A DNA stretch of 64,000 nt from Xiphydria camelus (lineage: Eukaryota > Arthropoda > Insecta > Hymenoptera > Xiphydriidae), in assembly GCA_963678675.1 (NCBI GenBank), contig OY783194.1, forward strand, positions 23,786,278 through 23,850,277. Reading direction: 5' to 3'. Under the pieces are notes generated by a model. That model had not been told where the DNA came from. It saw only the letters and a list, made by a program, of their open reading frames with translations, and did no database searches. Both the position numbers and the translations under genes were made by a program. Shown one piece after another: positions 21,480 through 33,055 of the stretch (the stretch's first letter is position 1; the number at the start of each line of letters is the position of its first letter).

Positions 21480-21830
21480 AGCGAAGAAGCAGAAACGCAG
21501 GGTGCATACAATTTGTCCTGCGATTTGCGGCCGCGGCACACTATTAGTGGATAAGTGAATCATTATAGCGAGCCGCGCCGCGGCTTTCGAGAGTCGACTA
21601 TAAATATGATCACAGTTAATATCAGTGTCGCGCGGACGATAAGCGCTGCGAGACGAATGAACCGAAAGTTGATTTATGTACCGTCAAGAGTAGCGCGTAG
21701 CGCTAGTTCCCTCTCCGGACCGCGCCGAAAGGGATCGTTCCGCGAAGATCCGCGACGTTCCTGTTATAGAACGACGTCGACGCGACGAGCGCGTGTCTTC
21801 TTTTTACTTCTCTCGTAATAATCGTATTCG
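21480..21830. other. CpG-rich segment without a gene call
   Basis: Arg-rich open frames on the plus strand reflect CG-rich composition. No domain, no convincing splice signals. Confidence 0.35.
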
Positions 21831-21915
21831 TTAGTGGAAATGCACGACGAACGTTGGTATTTCCATGACTAATTCCAGTGGACGAGAATATGTTACGATA
21901 TAATATAATATGTAT

Positions 21916-21998
21916 AAGGTAAAACGGGGTGATTTGGCGGATGAAGTTGGCCCCTCGTTTCCATTACTTTCCATAGAAACGAGGGGCCAACTTCATAT
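21916..21998. mobile_element. Hairpin MITE family B, copy 2, right-truncated
   Basis: Left arm AAGGTAAAACGGGGTGA and the complete inner hairpin (GAAGTTGGCCCCTCGTTTCC with its complement) are present. The outer right arm is missing and a GTAGGATA foldback element begins right after. Confidence 0.8.
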
Positions 21999-22005
21999 AC
22001 AGGGT

Positions 22006-22222
22006 TTGGAAGTAGGATAGACACTCTAGTTTCCGTTCGACTTTGAACGCGATTATCTCGAAACTCAGTGGAGATATGTGAAAAATAAAAGGTAGCTTTT
22101 TTATAGCAGAAACATAGATAAACATCTTTTATCTATACTATTTTTCGATATCTTCAATTATTTTCAAGATAATCAATCTTTAATTCGCACTTCAACCAGA
22201 GCGTTTATCCCATTACTATTAA
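22006..22222. mobile_element. GTAGGATA foldback element, copy 3
   Basis: GTAGGATAGACACTCTAGTT on the left, AGAGCGTTTATCCCATTAC on the right, with the conserved GAACGCGATTATCTCGAAAC and TTTTCAAGATAATC pair inside. Noncoding. Confidence 0.65.
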
Positions 22223-23060
22223 GAAACTCATTAGAGTTTCGCACCCAATAGTGTAAAAATACCAAATTTGGAATGGCAATTTCTCCAAACATTTTTAGTG
22301 AAGTCATCTGAAATGTTCACTACTGATGCATTTGCATTTCTCATGTCAGATACACGTTGACATTTTTCATTTACGTAATTAAACCTTAGTAAAACATTAA
22401 TACCCTAATTTTAAGAAATTCGCATAAACATGATGATGCTTTTCCGAATTACACTGTGAAGTATATTCCTACTTAATTCTTCAGTATAATACATACTTGG
22501 GGTTATAAATGCAGTACTTAATAATTGTATTCCTCTTTTACTATCTGAAAGAATAAATCCAATAATTTTAATGGAAGACGAGGATGAGCACTTCAAGTAA
22601 TAACTACGCTATATCAATTATAAACCTTTGACTAATTGTAAGCCTTTCTGAACATCTTGAATGAGCTCCTCGACTTGCTCTTCAGCACGGAGCTGGAATA
22701 GAGGCAATTATTGGTTTTTAATTAGCGATTGCATGGAAGGGTAGCTTTATATTCGAATATATAGTGTCTCTACATTTTCTCCAAATTGAATTAATTCGCA
22801 ATTTTAGCTTGTAAAAGCAAGAAGAATTATGATTAGCAATGAACCTTGTTATAAAATGTCATCAGCATCACTCTTTGAGAAATTAGCGTTCGATATTTCC
22901 TCTACGTGACTTGTGTGTGGTACTCATTCATGATGTTGCTCACAATTCTATCAACCTAACGCCAGACTGAATTTTGGTTTTATGTGCATCGATAAAATAG
23001 AAAATTGACATGAAAAGCAAATTTCTGACCTTTTATACCTACTAAAGCAAAATCGAGAAC
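22223..23060. other. Noncoding sequence, nothing identified
   Basis: AT-rich with only short frames; no defined repeats were recognised. Confidence 0.4.
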
Positions 23061-23063
23061 ATT

Positions 23064-23152
23064 TGAGTTGGGAAGCTGACCACTCGTTGCCATTGAAAAT
23101 AATTAGAACAAGAGGCCAACTTCCTCTGTTTACTTGCCACGATCTCCCCTAC
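23064..23152. mobile_element. Hairpin MITE family B, degenerate copy 3
   Basis: The right inner arm AGAGGCCAACTTCCTCTGTT is well preserved and ends near GATCTCCCC, the GGGGAGA subtype seen at 2036. The left arm (GGGAAGCTGACCACTCGTTG) is diverged. Confidence 0.5.
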
Positions 23153-23264
23153 ATTATTAAACTAAAATCGTGAGAAGTCGCAATACGACTGCAGTGTAAA
23201 AATGTATCAAATTTACGAAACGAATTATAAAATTCGAAAAACAATAGTGAATTTAATGTAAAAG

Positions 23265-23490
23265 TAGGATACCTAAACACCCCAATATATTAAAGAACAG
23301 GTCCAAAGTCGATTACCTTGAAAACGACGCGAGATATCGAAAAAGAGCTTAACTAAAAAATGTTCATCCAACTTTTTACTATAAAAGAGATCTTCTTAAC
23401 TTTTTACATATCTCCACCGCGTTTCGAGATAATCACGCTCAAAGTTGAACGGATACTGAATCATTCATTCCTCTTCCACCCTAGGCAATC
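23265..23490. mobile_element. GTAGGATA foldback element, copy 4
   Basis: AAGTAGGATACCTAAACACC opens it; GTCGATTACCTTGAAAACG and CGTTTCGAGATAATCACG are the internal complementary blocks. Layout matches copies at 675 and 22006. Confidence 0.6.
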
Positions 23491-24297
23491 TAATGTGATT
23501 TTTACAATAAATTTCCCGTGCAATTTATAGTGGGGGCAACTCCTCAAAATCGCCTTACGTAATTTCCAAACACACCAGTTCCCGTATACCGCAGGGCTCT
23601 TCCGTAAATAGTGCACACAGCTCGAGGCTCTATAATATTATATATCTCATACATAATATTATACAGGATGATTCAGAAATAAGTGGCACATATTTAATAT
23701 GTGATAGATCTTGTCGAAATATGAAAAAAAAGTTAAATGAAATTTGTTTCTACGCCTCACCGTTTATAATATACAGGCCGTTAAAATTGACTGTTTCAAA
23801 AAGTTTTTCAATAATATCTTTTGATGGGCGCAAAACAATTTATTATGTATTTTTAATAAAAATTGAGTTCTCTTATGATTTTGTCATTTTATTTAACACC
23901 TCTAAGTCTGGGACAAATTTCACAGGCATTTTAGTGTGCTACGACAGAGTAAACTGCAAATATCTTGAAAACAAATGGATTTATCGAAATAAAACAAGTG
24001 TGCGTTTTTGGTGTTAAAAGGTTTTAAGAAGAAATTTATTTCGTCAAAAGTCACATACAGTGTAGCACAAAAAAGTTGAGACATTTGTAATAACATTAAG
24101 GCTTGCGTGTGGCGCCCTCTACAACATTCAACAAAAAGGTCATCAAATTTCGATTCCTCGTTTCAAGAAACCCCTGTATACCAAATTTCGTAAAATTGAT
24201 TTGCGCCCGTCAAAAGATATCATTGAAAAACTTGTTGAAACATTCAATTTTAACACCCTGTATATTATACACGGTGAGGTGTAGAAAAAAATTTCAT

Positions 24298-25082
24298 TTA
24301 ACCCTGCGTCTGGGGTGTCTTTTAGGGAACAAGCCGAATTTTCAAGTTAAATTTCTCCCTAATGTGCGAAAGGGACGAGGCTTGGCTCCCTTCCCTAAAA
24401 AAACTAGGTAGTGAGGGGAACTTGTTCGCATAAGGACGCTAAGATAGGCCAATTGGTGTTTGAACAGCAGAGAGTTAAAGTGCCCAGTATTCCCAAAAAG
24501 ACCCTGTGTACAGACGGCGGCGGTATTTCATCAATGTTTAAGGCTAAGCAGGGGCTGTGAATGCTCTTGCAGTCCCGTATCTTTTTTTGGTAAATACGAG
24601 GAAAATACAACCTATAAGTACTCGTTTTGGTAAAAGTTTTTTGGTAAATAAAAGGAAAATAAAACCTATAAATACTCGTTTTCCGAATTTTTTCTTACCC
24701 AAAAGAACGACATTTTCAATATTCAAAATAAGTATAGTTTTTAGAAATAAAGCATTTGCTGTTTTTTTCTTCTGAAAGTACATAAATTCAGCTATAAAAT
24801 CCCGCAAAAATTTTATTTCATAAAATTTTGATTGAGATATGATTTCTTTTATGAAAATCGGCTTTTTCCCGATTTTGCTGGATATACATTGTTATAACAA
24901 ATGTTGTCCTTTCAAAATCGCTAAACAAATGATTGAATCTTAAAGAAGGGTCTTCGATAAGTATACCAGAATTTTTCCAGATTTTTTGAACGCCTTTTTC
25001 TTGGAAAAAATATCAACAGTCCCTTTGCGACCCTGTGTACAGACGGTGTCCCAAAATTGTATGTGTACAGACGAAGGGTTAA
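24298..25082. mobile_element. Nested TTAA-flanked MITE, CCCTKCGTCTG ends
   Basis: TTAA-CCCTGCGTCTG opens and CAGACGAAGGG-TTAA closes a 777-bp insertion. The TTAA is duplicated relative to the single TTAA in the partner arm at 23733, a built-in unoccupied site. The motif CCCTGTGTACAGACGG recurs twice internally. No transposase. piggyBac-like. Confidence 0.85.
24584..24680. repeat. Two-copy direct repeat inside the nested element
   Basis: TTTTGGTAAATACGAGGAAA and the following CCTATAAGTACTCGTTTT recur about 50 bp later as TTTTGGTAAATAAAAGGAAA and CCTATAAATACTCGTTTT. Confidence 0.7.
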
Positions 25083-25155
25083 CTTTTTTTCATATTTCGA
25101 CAAGATCTATCACATATTAAATTTGTGCCACTTGTTTCTGAATCACCCTGTATAA

Positions 25156-25740
25156 TCGGCCGCCGCGCAGTCTTCCCGTGCATAAGTGCCCCGTGGAAAA
25201 CTGCAGGCGAGACAATCCACGGTCGAACAAGCGCGAGAGGCTGGAATACCCTGCAGTGTGTTCGCCCCGGAGACGAAGCGGGATCGCGACGTTATCGGTA
25301 TACGCGATGTCCAGGCACGTTTCGTATGCATAGCCTTACCCCGGCCGTAAACGTTAGGCCGAGCGCGCGCCTCGTCCCCCCTCCCCACCTTCCCATCGGA
25401 CGACAGATTCTCTGCGGGATTCCCCGCAAGTGCCCCGGGGATGTAATTTAACCCTGGCTCGTGATTGTCCGCGGATAATTGTAACAATTAGCGCGCGCGG
25501 CTGGAGCCTGATCCGCGACGGTCCACGCGGTTGTGTACCGTGATCCCAGAAACGCTAGTCGACTTTCAAGGGCTTCAAAGTGTTGTGCACATACATGCGT
25601 TCAGACGCTGTTGCGGACATTAAAGTTCACCACTCACAAGTGCTGCTTAACGACTGGGATGGGCCGCTTCCTGTCATGGAAAGTGGTTAAAGGATCTCTG
25701 CAATCGAGCGTACACGAGCTCGTCTGTGGATACTGCAGAG
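25156..25740. other. CpG-rich island, no gene called
   Basis: CG-dense block, especially 25156-25530, with long complementary open frames on both strands and no domain resemblance. Confidence 0.4.
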
Positions 25741-25750
25741 GGAGTAAATG

Positions 25751-25858
25751 TTGGGGGAGATTGAGGAAAATAGATGCGTGAAGTCGGTTCTCTCGTACCC
25801 ATTACTTTTCACGAAAACGAGAGGCCAACTTCATGGGCAAAATGTCGATTGGGGAAAC
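25751..25858. mobile_element. Hairpin MITE family B, copy 4
   Basis: Inner arms GAAGTCGGTTCTCTCGT and ACGAGAGGCCAACTTC are complementary with some mismatches, and GGGGGAGATTGAGG at the left faces GATTGGGGAAAC at the right. Confidence 0.6.
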
Positions 25859-25909
25859 TTTAAAACAATTAGATAGAAGATTTTTAATTGAAAGTTCATT
25901 CTATTTAAA

Positions 25910-26170
25910 AAATAGTAAATTTAGTGTTTTGGTGAAAACTATTTGAGTTAGGTAATTTGAACTAGTTCATGTAGTTTTCACAACTATTTTTAGTTACCAG
26001 AAATAAAGGAATTGTTTCAATAACTATTTTGAAAAACTAGTGCGAATTATCCAACTCGAATAATTGTCAGCAACATAGTTCTCACAATTAGTTTCTACTT
26101 TTCTGACAATGAGAGTATAATAGTTTTTCAAATTATGATAACTAAATAATGTCAGCTAATTAGATTATTG
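25910..26170. mobile_element. ACAACTATTTTT family N element
   Basis: Contains the family words CACAACTATTTTTAGTTACC, AACTATTTTGAAAAACTAG and AATTGTCAGCAACATAGTT. Boundaries are vague; a family B hairpin follows directly. Confidence 0.4.
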
Positions 26171-26187
26171 ATATTATCGTCACTGTG

Positions 26188-26293
26188 TCTCCAAACGAGA
26201 TAAATAGGAGCGTGAAGTTGGCACCTCGTTCCCGTGGAAAGTAATGGGAACGAAGGGCCAACTTCATACGCTAATTTATCTCGGTTAGGGAAA
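26188..26293. mobile_element. Hairpin MITE family B, copy 5
   Basis: Outer arm AACGAGATAAATAGGAGCGT pairs with ACGCTAATTTATCTCGGTT; inner arm GAAGTTGGCACCTCGTTCC pairs with GGAACGAAGGGCCAACTTC. The outer arm differs from all other copies yet is self-complementary. Confidence 0.7.
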
Positions 26294-26329
26294 CTTAACA
26301 AATTTAATGCAAGACTTTAAATTTAAAGT

Positions 26330-26640
26330 TATTTTCATGTGAAGAGTAGTAAATTGAATATTTTGATTGCAACTTTTCGAGTTTGGTGGCCAGAACTAGT
26401 TTCTATAGTTGTGTGTGTGTGTGTGTGTGTGTGTGTTAGAAGTATTTTAATTACCAGAAATAAAGAAACTGTTATAACAACTATTTTCTAAAACTAACGC
26501 CCATTATCAAGCTCGAATAGTTGTCAGTATTGTTGCTACAACTATTTTTTCTCTGACGATAACGGTATAAGCGTTTTTTCCATTATTTTTTTTACTGTTA
26601 CCGCTATCATCACTAATAATAAAAATAATGATTTTTAGTT
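26330..26640. mobile_element. ACAACTATTTTT family N element with (GT)n expansion
   Basis: Carries AGTTACCAGAAATAAAGAAA-type family words and TCGAATAGTTGTCAG. A GT microsatellite (26410-26436) expands where other copies read TAGTTGTGACAACTA. Confidence 0.4.
26410..26436. repeat. (GT)n microsatellite
   Basis: About thirteen GT dinucleotides in an uninterrupted run. Confidence 0.9.
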
Positions 26641-28000
26641 ACCGAAATTCCAAGCAGATCTTAGATCGTGATTTAACAGAACAAATGTATTTGATTTTTA
26701 TACAGGTTTAGGTTAATGATTTGAAAAATAATTGAAATCTTAGAATCTGTCTTTTAACCCAATTAATTTATTAGAACAAGAGCCTAGGAGACTCGGCGTG
26801 CGTATAATTACGGATTAGTGCATCGTTGTGGAGTTTTAAGTGCATTATGCAATGCAGAGGCACATTCCTCTCGGTCGATCCACCATTATTATATATTGTT
26901 TAAAACGATATGGAAATACAATACTTCCTTTTTTTTAAAACATATTTACCGCCAAATATATAACACTTTCCGCTACTGGATGAAAATACAAAATAACTCA
27001 TCTATTTAGTCTGTGAGAATCTAAAAATTGTAATACTCCACTCGTTATTATCTAAATGCTATTTTTCAAAAAATGAATAAAAGATCTAAAAATCCAGAGA
27101 GTGGATGTAAAACATAAACTACATAATCCACAATCGTTCCCAATACTAGCGCCACCCCCAATAATTCGGCTTGCCAGTAAAATTGATCGAGGGAAGAATA
27201 ACGAATAAATTGCAATTTAATAAAATTGAACTCCGCAATTTATCACGTGCAGAGGTACAAACGAAGCCGATGGAATGACGACTACATATATGTAAAAGTG
27301 TACCCTCGAGCCACGGTCCGTTTGCCCCGTAAACGAAAAAATAATACCCGGTAAAATAATACCCCTGTGCTCTCACACAGACAAAATTCAAATGCGAGAA
27401 CGGGTAAATGGAGAGTGTCGCTCGCTCGACGCGTCCTGCGTAAACGACACATCGTTCGGCATTTATCGAGCGTTCCCCGAAGTGAGGAACGATTATAAAT
27501 TGCCTCCCGTATCGTCAATTGACACGCGGATAGTCGTTATTTGCTCTCTTCTTTTTTTCTCCTCTTTCCACGCATCTTCCCGCGTATCGAATCGTCCCAA
27601 TTTCCGACAAGACGAGTTGGACTACGGAGAAAGATGTGTTCGTCGAATCTGAAGGGTCTTTATGCATACATATATCGTCGTTTGCCCTCATTCTGTGTTT
27701 TTCTCTTTCTACTCCTACAGCGGAAACTAATAGCGATGCTCTCTCCGGCAATTAATCGTAATGTACGTAATATCTTGTCGGATGCGTAGAAAAGAGAAGA
27801 AAAAAGTTCCCCGGATCGGACGATGCTCGAGTTTTCGTTATCGAATGCTCGCGCAGTCCTATCTTGTGGCGCGTATTGATGTTGACACGAGTCTTGCAAC
27901 GCATCTGTCACGCGTGGGTGTCCGGATACAAAAAATAAATAAAGAATCAACTCTCCACAGTCTTTATATTAAAAAGAAAATTCATAAAAATTAAATGTTA
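26641..28000. other. Noncoding sequence, nothing identified
   Basis: AT-rich then mixed. Overlapping frames at 27392-27950 on both strands have low-information content and no splice or domain support. Confidence 0.4.
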
Positions 28001-28530
28001 TAAATGTGATATATAATAATAAAAATATTATTTAATTTTAATTTTTTTTAGTACATAATATAATTGTTATTTTATTTCATTTTAACCTTTACGACTTAAA
28101 TTAATATATTCAATTTAATTTAAGTTTAAATTTAATTTGATTTAAGTTAAATTGTTGTTTAAGCTTAATTAAAATTACAAAAGTCAAAATGAAATAAAAT
28201 AAAAATTACACTTTGGACACAATGTTTAGAAATTTGTGGCTTAAATCACAAATTTGTACTTATTATTATTGAATCTATAACAATTAATAATGTATAAACT
28301 GAACAAAAAAAACGTTAATTGTATTATTAATTTTTTAATTGGATAACTGAATTTTTAACTATTAATCTCGTATTTATATTCAAATATACATATACTTATA
28401 TAATTTAGATGTATTTGTAATATTGTATCGGCAAAATGCAAAAAAGGATTATATTATAGTTGCTTTTCGAACTTCTCTCTCGGATATCCCAACTCGAATT
28501 CGTCGACTCTCTTTTAAAAGTACAGAAAAT
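28001..28530. repeat. AT-rich low-complexity tract
   Basis: Dominated by AATTTAA, TTTAATTT and TAAGTTAAAT words, with no defined unit. Confidence 0.5.
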
Positions 28531-28533
28531 CGT

Positions 28534-28614
28534 GAAAAGTTGACAGGTGAAGTTGGCCTCTCATTTCCATTGCTTTCCACGGCAACGAGGGGCCAACTTC
28601 TTCTGTTTACTCTA
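28534..28614. mobile_element. Hairpin MITE family B, copy 6
   Basis: GTGAAGTTGGCCTCTCATTTCC and GGCAACGAGGGGCCAACTTC are the inner arms; outer arms are reduced (AAAGTTGACAG and CTGTTTACTC). Confidence 0.6.
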
Positions 28615-28619
28615 TCAGC

Positions 28620-29220
28620 CTCCACTAGACGGTCTCCGCGGGTACCGAGTCGATCCAAAATATGTTCCGGAGTATCGCAGCCGCGCACGCCGACCCACGA
28701 TCCCTGTAAATCACTCGGTTTGCTGCCGCTCGCCTTGCCGAAGCGTCACCTCACGCGCGCGAGTACCTATATCCGCGAACTTTCCTCTCCCCGCATTGAG
28801 CCTCATGGAATAAATCCTCGCGTGTCTCGTTTCGATTTACATTTTATCGGCCGTCGTCATCCGACCAGCGCGATACCGTTCGTATCCTACCGGTCTTAGT
28901 CGCTGGTAACGACAGCACAATCAATGGAACGAGCAGAGTAACGCGCGTGTAGAGATGATTTTTTAAGAAATCAAATTCCCATCTACTATGAAACTGGTTA
29001 TCACCAATACTCGACCGTTGAAAATAAATGACATTTCTATATTACTGTGACAAATATTTGACATTGCAACTCTATAATTGCGTTTACCACTTTTAGTATT
29101 CATGTTCAAATGTATAGCTATTAATATCAATAGGTATTTTTATTGAAAATAAATGCTAACATTTAAGTCTAATCGAGGATTGATATTTACTTCTAGAAAT
29201 TCTCTGTATCGATTAAGAAA
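28620..29220. other. CpG-rich then AT-rich noncoding sequence
   Basis: CG-dense to about 28930 without coding support, followed by AT-rich filler. Confidence 0.35.
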
Positions 29221-29230
29221 GGACTTAAAT

Positions 29231-29392
29231 ACACAGAAAAAAAAAGTAGTGTGGCAACTATTTTTTAATTTATTATAGTTATCGAAACTATGTATTAGTT
29301 AACGGAACTAAACAATAGTTGCGACAACTATAATGAACCGATGCTGATTATCAAACTCAAATACCATAACCATTTCTTTTTTTCCGTGTAGA
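29231..29392. mobile_element. ACAACTATTTTT family N element, clean copy
   Basis: Ends ACACAGAAAAAAAAAGTAGT and TCTTTTTTTCCGTGT are inverted. Inside, GGCAACTATTTTTTAATT and GTTGCGACAACTATAATGAA show the family pattern of repeated TAGTT/AACTA words. About 160 bp, noncoding. Confidence 0.6.
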
Positions 29393-29589
29393 CTTCTGAA
29401 TCAGAAAAAATTCAATTTCCATTTTATAAAAATGGCTGCGAAGCAAATTTCTCGCAACTAGCACCATCTACAATTAATCCGAACACGTGATCCCACTTCC
29501 CCTTTGAAACCATAAAACTCTTATCTTTCTTGTTTTTGGGTTATGATAAAATTGGGTGAAAAATATAATTGTCCTTTCTTTTTGCTGAA

Positions 29590-30230
29590 ATAAATAGTTC
29601 CGACGTTGAAACGACGCAACGCGGCGCCTCGTTGCGCGAAAAGCCAGACGCATTTCAAAAAAAGTAAACAGCCTCCCTTCCGCGTCAACAGGATGCGCTT
29701 GCGTCGTACGGTTCTCGCTCATCGCGCGCCGTTCTCTCTGATCTTTCTCGCGCGAAGTCCGCGAGTGGCGAACTTCTTCGAATCCCCCTCCTCTCTTCGA
29801 TTCAGTCTATATACACCGTGCAACTCTCTCGGCAGAACGACGCTAGAGGCACACGCGCGTGCGGAATGACGAAGCACGAAAACACTAACAGTTTCGTGGA
29901 TCCGTCGAATCCCTCGCGGCGCTGCGGACCGTGCAAGACTAATCGCGAGGCTGGCATGACGTGCGTGTGCCACCGACACCCCACTCCGTGATTTTCCGAC
30001 TAATTTATCAAAATCTACCAACCCCGCTCCGAGCTTTCTCTAACCCTTCTCTCTCTCTTTCTCACTCTCGCTTTCTCCTTCACCGTTGCCTCCCGCGTGG
30101 TTAAGCATCCCTCTCGTTCTGACGAAGCATTACTTTTCGTGAGAGAGCTTTCTTCCCGCCAGCTACTTATTTCCAATTTTCGCTGAATTTATGGACTCGA
30201 ACGTAGGAGGATAGCGTTGCGATACTCGCT
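29590..30230. other. CpG-rich island, no gene called
   Basis: CG-dense block with complementary open frames on both strands; a pyrimidine-rich CTCTCTCTTTCTC stretch at 30045-30090. Nothing recognisable. Confidence 0.4.
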
Positions 30231-30670
30231 AAATATCGTCTAAATCGAACCAGTCGAGTTAACCCTTGGTTATAATATGCGTACCGTGGCTTGTTACGAC
30301 AGCTGGAACCTATTATATTATAATATTGATATGTACTTACTTAGAACAAGGAAAAGCACCTCATTAAAAATCTCAACACTTTCTTTCTATATAAGTCCTT
30401 CTTTATTTCTCGAGAATATGAAAAAAAACTAGGAAAGAAAGTGTTAAGATTTGGAATTATTATATTATTGACTTACAATACATTCACTTACAGTACGTTA
30501 TATTCAATTATATTACAATATAATGCGATACATTACATTATTATAATAAAAAAAACAATTATTATACTTAAATTGATTCTTGGCGTAGATATATTTGTAT
30601 TATTGGCATTTATATACTATAAATAATAAAAAATTATGTGTAGGTATAATGAACATGTACGAGTATATTA
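30231..30670. other. AT-rich noncoding sequence
   Basis: ATTATAT-rich, including a plus-strand frame at 30441-30626 that is low complexity. Nothing supported. Confidence 0.4.
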
Positions 30671-30675
30671 GATGT

Positions 30676-30739
30676 ACGGCTTTGCTTCCGCCGTTTTCCT
30701 ATAGATAACTATTGGGAAAAACGGCGGAAGCAAAGTTGT
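30676..30739. repeat. Short perfect hairpin (CTTTGCTTCCGCCGTTTT stem)
   Basis: CTTTGCTTCCGCCGTTTT at 30680-30697 and AAAACGGCGGAAGCAAAG at 30718-30735 are exact reverse complements. CC/GG pairs extend the stem inward and further pairs extend it outward. It is a GC-rich hairpin in AT-rich surroundings: a miniature foldback element or a hairpin RNA precursor. Confidence 0.6.
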
Positions 30740-31530
30740 ATACCTATTATTATACGTATATTATAATTGAACATGTCGAATTTATTAGATTAAATTTAAA
30801 TTGATATGTTTTGATTAGAGATTTATTTATATACTACAAATATTGATATGAAATAAAATTATCCTTACCAAATATTAATTTAAGTGTAACAATTGTTTCT
30901 TTTTGCCAGTTAGCATACGTTTAAAGTTTAATACATTTAACACATTTCAGTTAAAGGAAGATCAACAACAATTTTTTTAGTCTAATAATTCGAATAGGTA
31001 CTTTCAAAAATAATTAAAAAATGTACCGAGTATGAGTAAGTAATTTGTTTTAAGGCGTTTCAATTTTTTGATGCACATCGTATAGCGTCAAAAGGTGACA
31101 ACGTGGCACGTACGTGCAGTATATTTACTTACTCGTCAGGCGCGTTTCGTTGGTCCATTTTGCTTCTATGTATGTAATTGCTCAAAGGACGAAAGGACGT
31201 TATTACACGAGAATTAACGACAGACTCGTTTAGATCTCCAGCTCTTTCGTTTTTGGTGCGGTTTATGGAAGAGTGCTTCGAAATTCGAAACACATCCGGA
31301 GCCATCATGTATAAAAAAAAATTTTTTTTGTTCGATCAACGTATGTTAATTAACGCAGAGGCGGATAAAAGGGAGAGAGAAAAGGGAAATAATTTATCTT
31401 GGAAACTGAGCGAAATACGACAAAGTAGTAAAATAAAAAATTGTATAACTCCAACAGAGAAATGAAATCGTTAGATCGGACCAATTATAGGTGCCGCCAC
31501 TTTCGAGAAATTGACGTTGAAACTACTTTC
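30740..31530. other. Noncoding sequence, nothing identified
   Basis: AT-rich with low-information frames. No defined element ends. Confidence 0.4.
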
Positions 31531-31535
31531 TTGCG

Positions 31536-31670
31536 TGGGAATCGATTTTTTTACCTCTAGAAAGTTGTAGAGCTCATTGAAACTAACATAAAAGGAATAA
31601 GATCAGATGCCCTTCAATTGAACTGTTCGTGAAATATTGCCATTCGAAGTACAGGAGTAAGATCTACACG
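31536..31670. mobile_element. Family D foldback fragment
   Basis: Internal family words GATTTTTTTACCTCTAGAAA, GTAGAGCTCATTGAAACT and AAGTACAGGAGTAAG match full copies, but both ends are missing. Confidence 0.5.
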
Positions 31671-31999
31671 TTTTTTCCCTTTAATTCCATACGACAGCAT
31701 TGCCAAAATACCCCTATTCAAATTTCCAACTCTTTCGAATTTGTTATATTTATGAAAGCGTTGCGCCAACTCCCAGCAAACTCGACCCAATATCCATGGC
31801 TGCTCATAAAACACGTCTCCCTCGAATTTCGACACAATTACTCGCGTGGGGGCGCCACTCCAACGCACCGGAAGCTGAACCCGAAGTTCCGATGTCCATA
31901 TTTACCCAAAGAATAGAGACTTCGTTTCTAAGTCTCGTCATATATTATCCACGCGCTAGCGGAGGAGTGAAGAATGACAACCAAGATATAAAAAAAATT

Positions 32000-32625
32000 A
32001 TACAGGGTGTAAATTTACCAAGAGACTTATTATCTATTTATTTTCGTTATTTGTGTCATTTTATGAAAAAGTCTTTCAAATAAAAGTTATTCGGTGTCGA
32101 AAGGGGCGGTATAATGCATGTAAATGGTTTCTGATAAGATGCGTTATCTACGAGATATGAAAGTAAATTTTTTTTTTTTAACAGAACTCGACATTTTCGT
32201 TCCTTTAAAGGTTTTAGAGTTCGTTGAGATGAACAAAAAGGGTATAAGGTGAAAGACCTATTAATTGTATAAGAGTAAGTAAGAATAAAAGAGAGTTAAG
32301 TCCATAGCGCAACTTACTCTTATACATTGTTTGAGCGGCAATATTTCACAAACGGTCTAACAAATGGGTCTTTGACTTTATACCTTTTTCATTTATCTCG
32401 ATGAGTTCTACAACTTTTACAGGAACGAAAATATCGAGTTCCATTTAAAAAAATTGAGGTGACCTCCATATCTCGTAAATAACACATATTATCAAAAACC
32501 ACTTATATGTATTATACGTCCCTTTCGACACAAAATAACTTTTGTTTGAAAGATTTTTTCGTAAAATGATAAATAATTGAAATAAATGGACGTAGCCTTC
32601 GATAAATTTTCACCCTATATGTATA
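32000..32625. mobile_element. Family D foldback element, full copy
   Basis: Starts TATACAGGGTGTAAATTTAC and ends AATTTTCACCCTATATGTAT. The first arm carries TTCGTTATTTGTGTCATTTT and AAGTTATTCGGTGTCGAAA; the second arm carries TTTCGACACAAAATAACTT. The central turn is near AAGAGAGTTAAGTCC. Noncoding; one of six full copies. Confidence 0.8.
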
Positions 32626-32629
32626 CACC

Positions 32630-33050
32630 TACGCTGAAGAAGATGCTATAAATTTAACGAAACATCCCACGAAGAGACCAAGGAAATGCTTATCTCCTGG
32701 AATTATTTATTCAGCCGCTCGAAAAGCGATTCGAATGAAAACGACGGTGCAACGAACGAGCGAAAGTAGATATAAGGTACATATGTAGATATAGTAGGAG
32801 GAGACGAGTTCGCTTCGTCGCTCCTGCAGCTTCCTTGGCCCGTTTTGCGTTTACGTAACGGCGGACAGCTGCGTCAAAGGTCTTAGATTTCATACGGCCT
32901 TTCAACTCGTGTTACACGGACCCGCGCGTAAGACAGACGCGGTTTATTTAGAACGAATAGACGCGTCGATGGTATTATCAAGTCGTCGGCCGAACGATGA
33001 GGGTTTTGTCGTGAGCGAGGTGTCCGTCGTCGCGCGCGCTTCGACGGGAC
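32630..33050. other. Mixed sequence, no supported gene
   Basis: A minus-strand frame (32711-32905) has a basic, alanine-rich start (MKGRMKSKTFDAAVRRYV) that looks faintly protein-like, but it ends in low-complexity leucine-rich sequence. No family, promoter or splice evidence; not called. Confidence 0.3.
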
Positions 33051-33055
33051 CTAAA

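Larger units (their letters stand above)
23661..25155. mobile_element. Foldback element interrupted by a nested TTAA element
   Basis: ATACAGGATGATTCAGAAAT at the left pairs with TTCTGAATCACCCTGTATAA at the right, and the arms continue inward for roughly 190 bp. The right arm is split by a 777-bp TTAA-flanked element (24298-25082). Removing that element in thought makes the right arm collinear with the left, with the uninterrupted TTAA at 23733-23736 as the counterpart site. Noncoding apart from short chance frames. Confidence 0.75.

Noticed and set aside
32711..32905. Minus-strand ORF with a basic protein-like N-terminus
   Set aside because: No family resemblance, the C-terminal half is low complexity, and no promoter or splice support.
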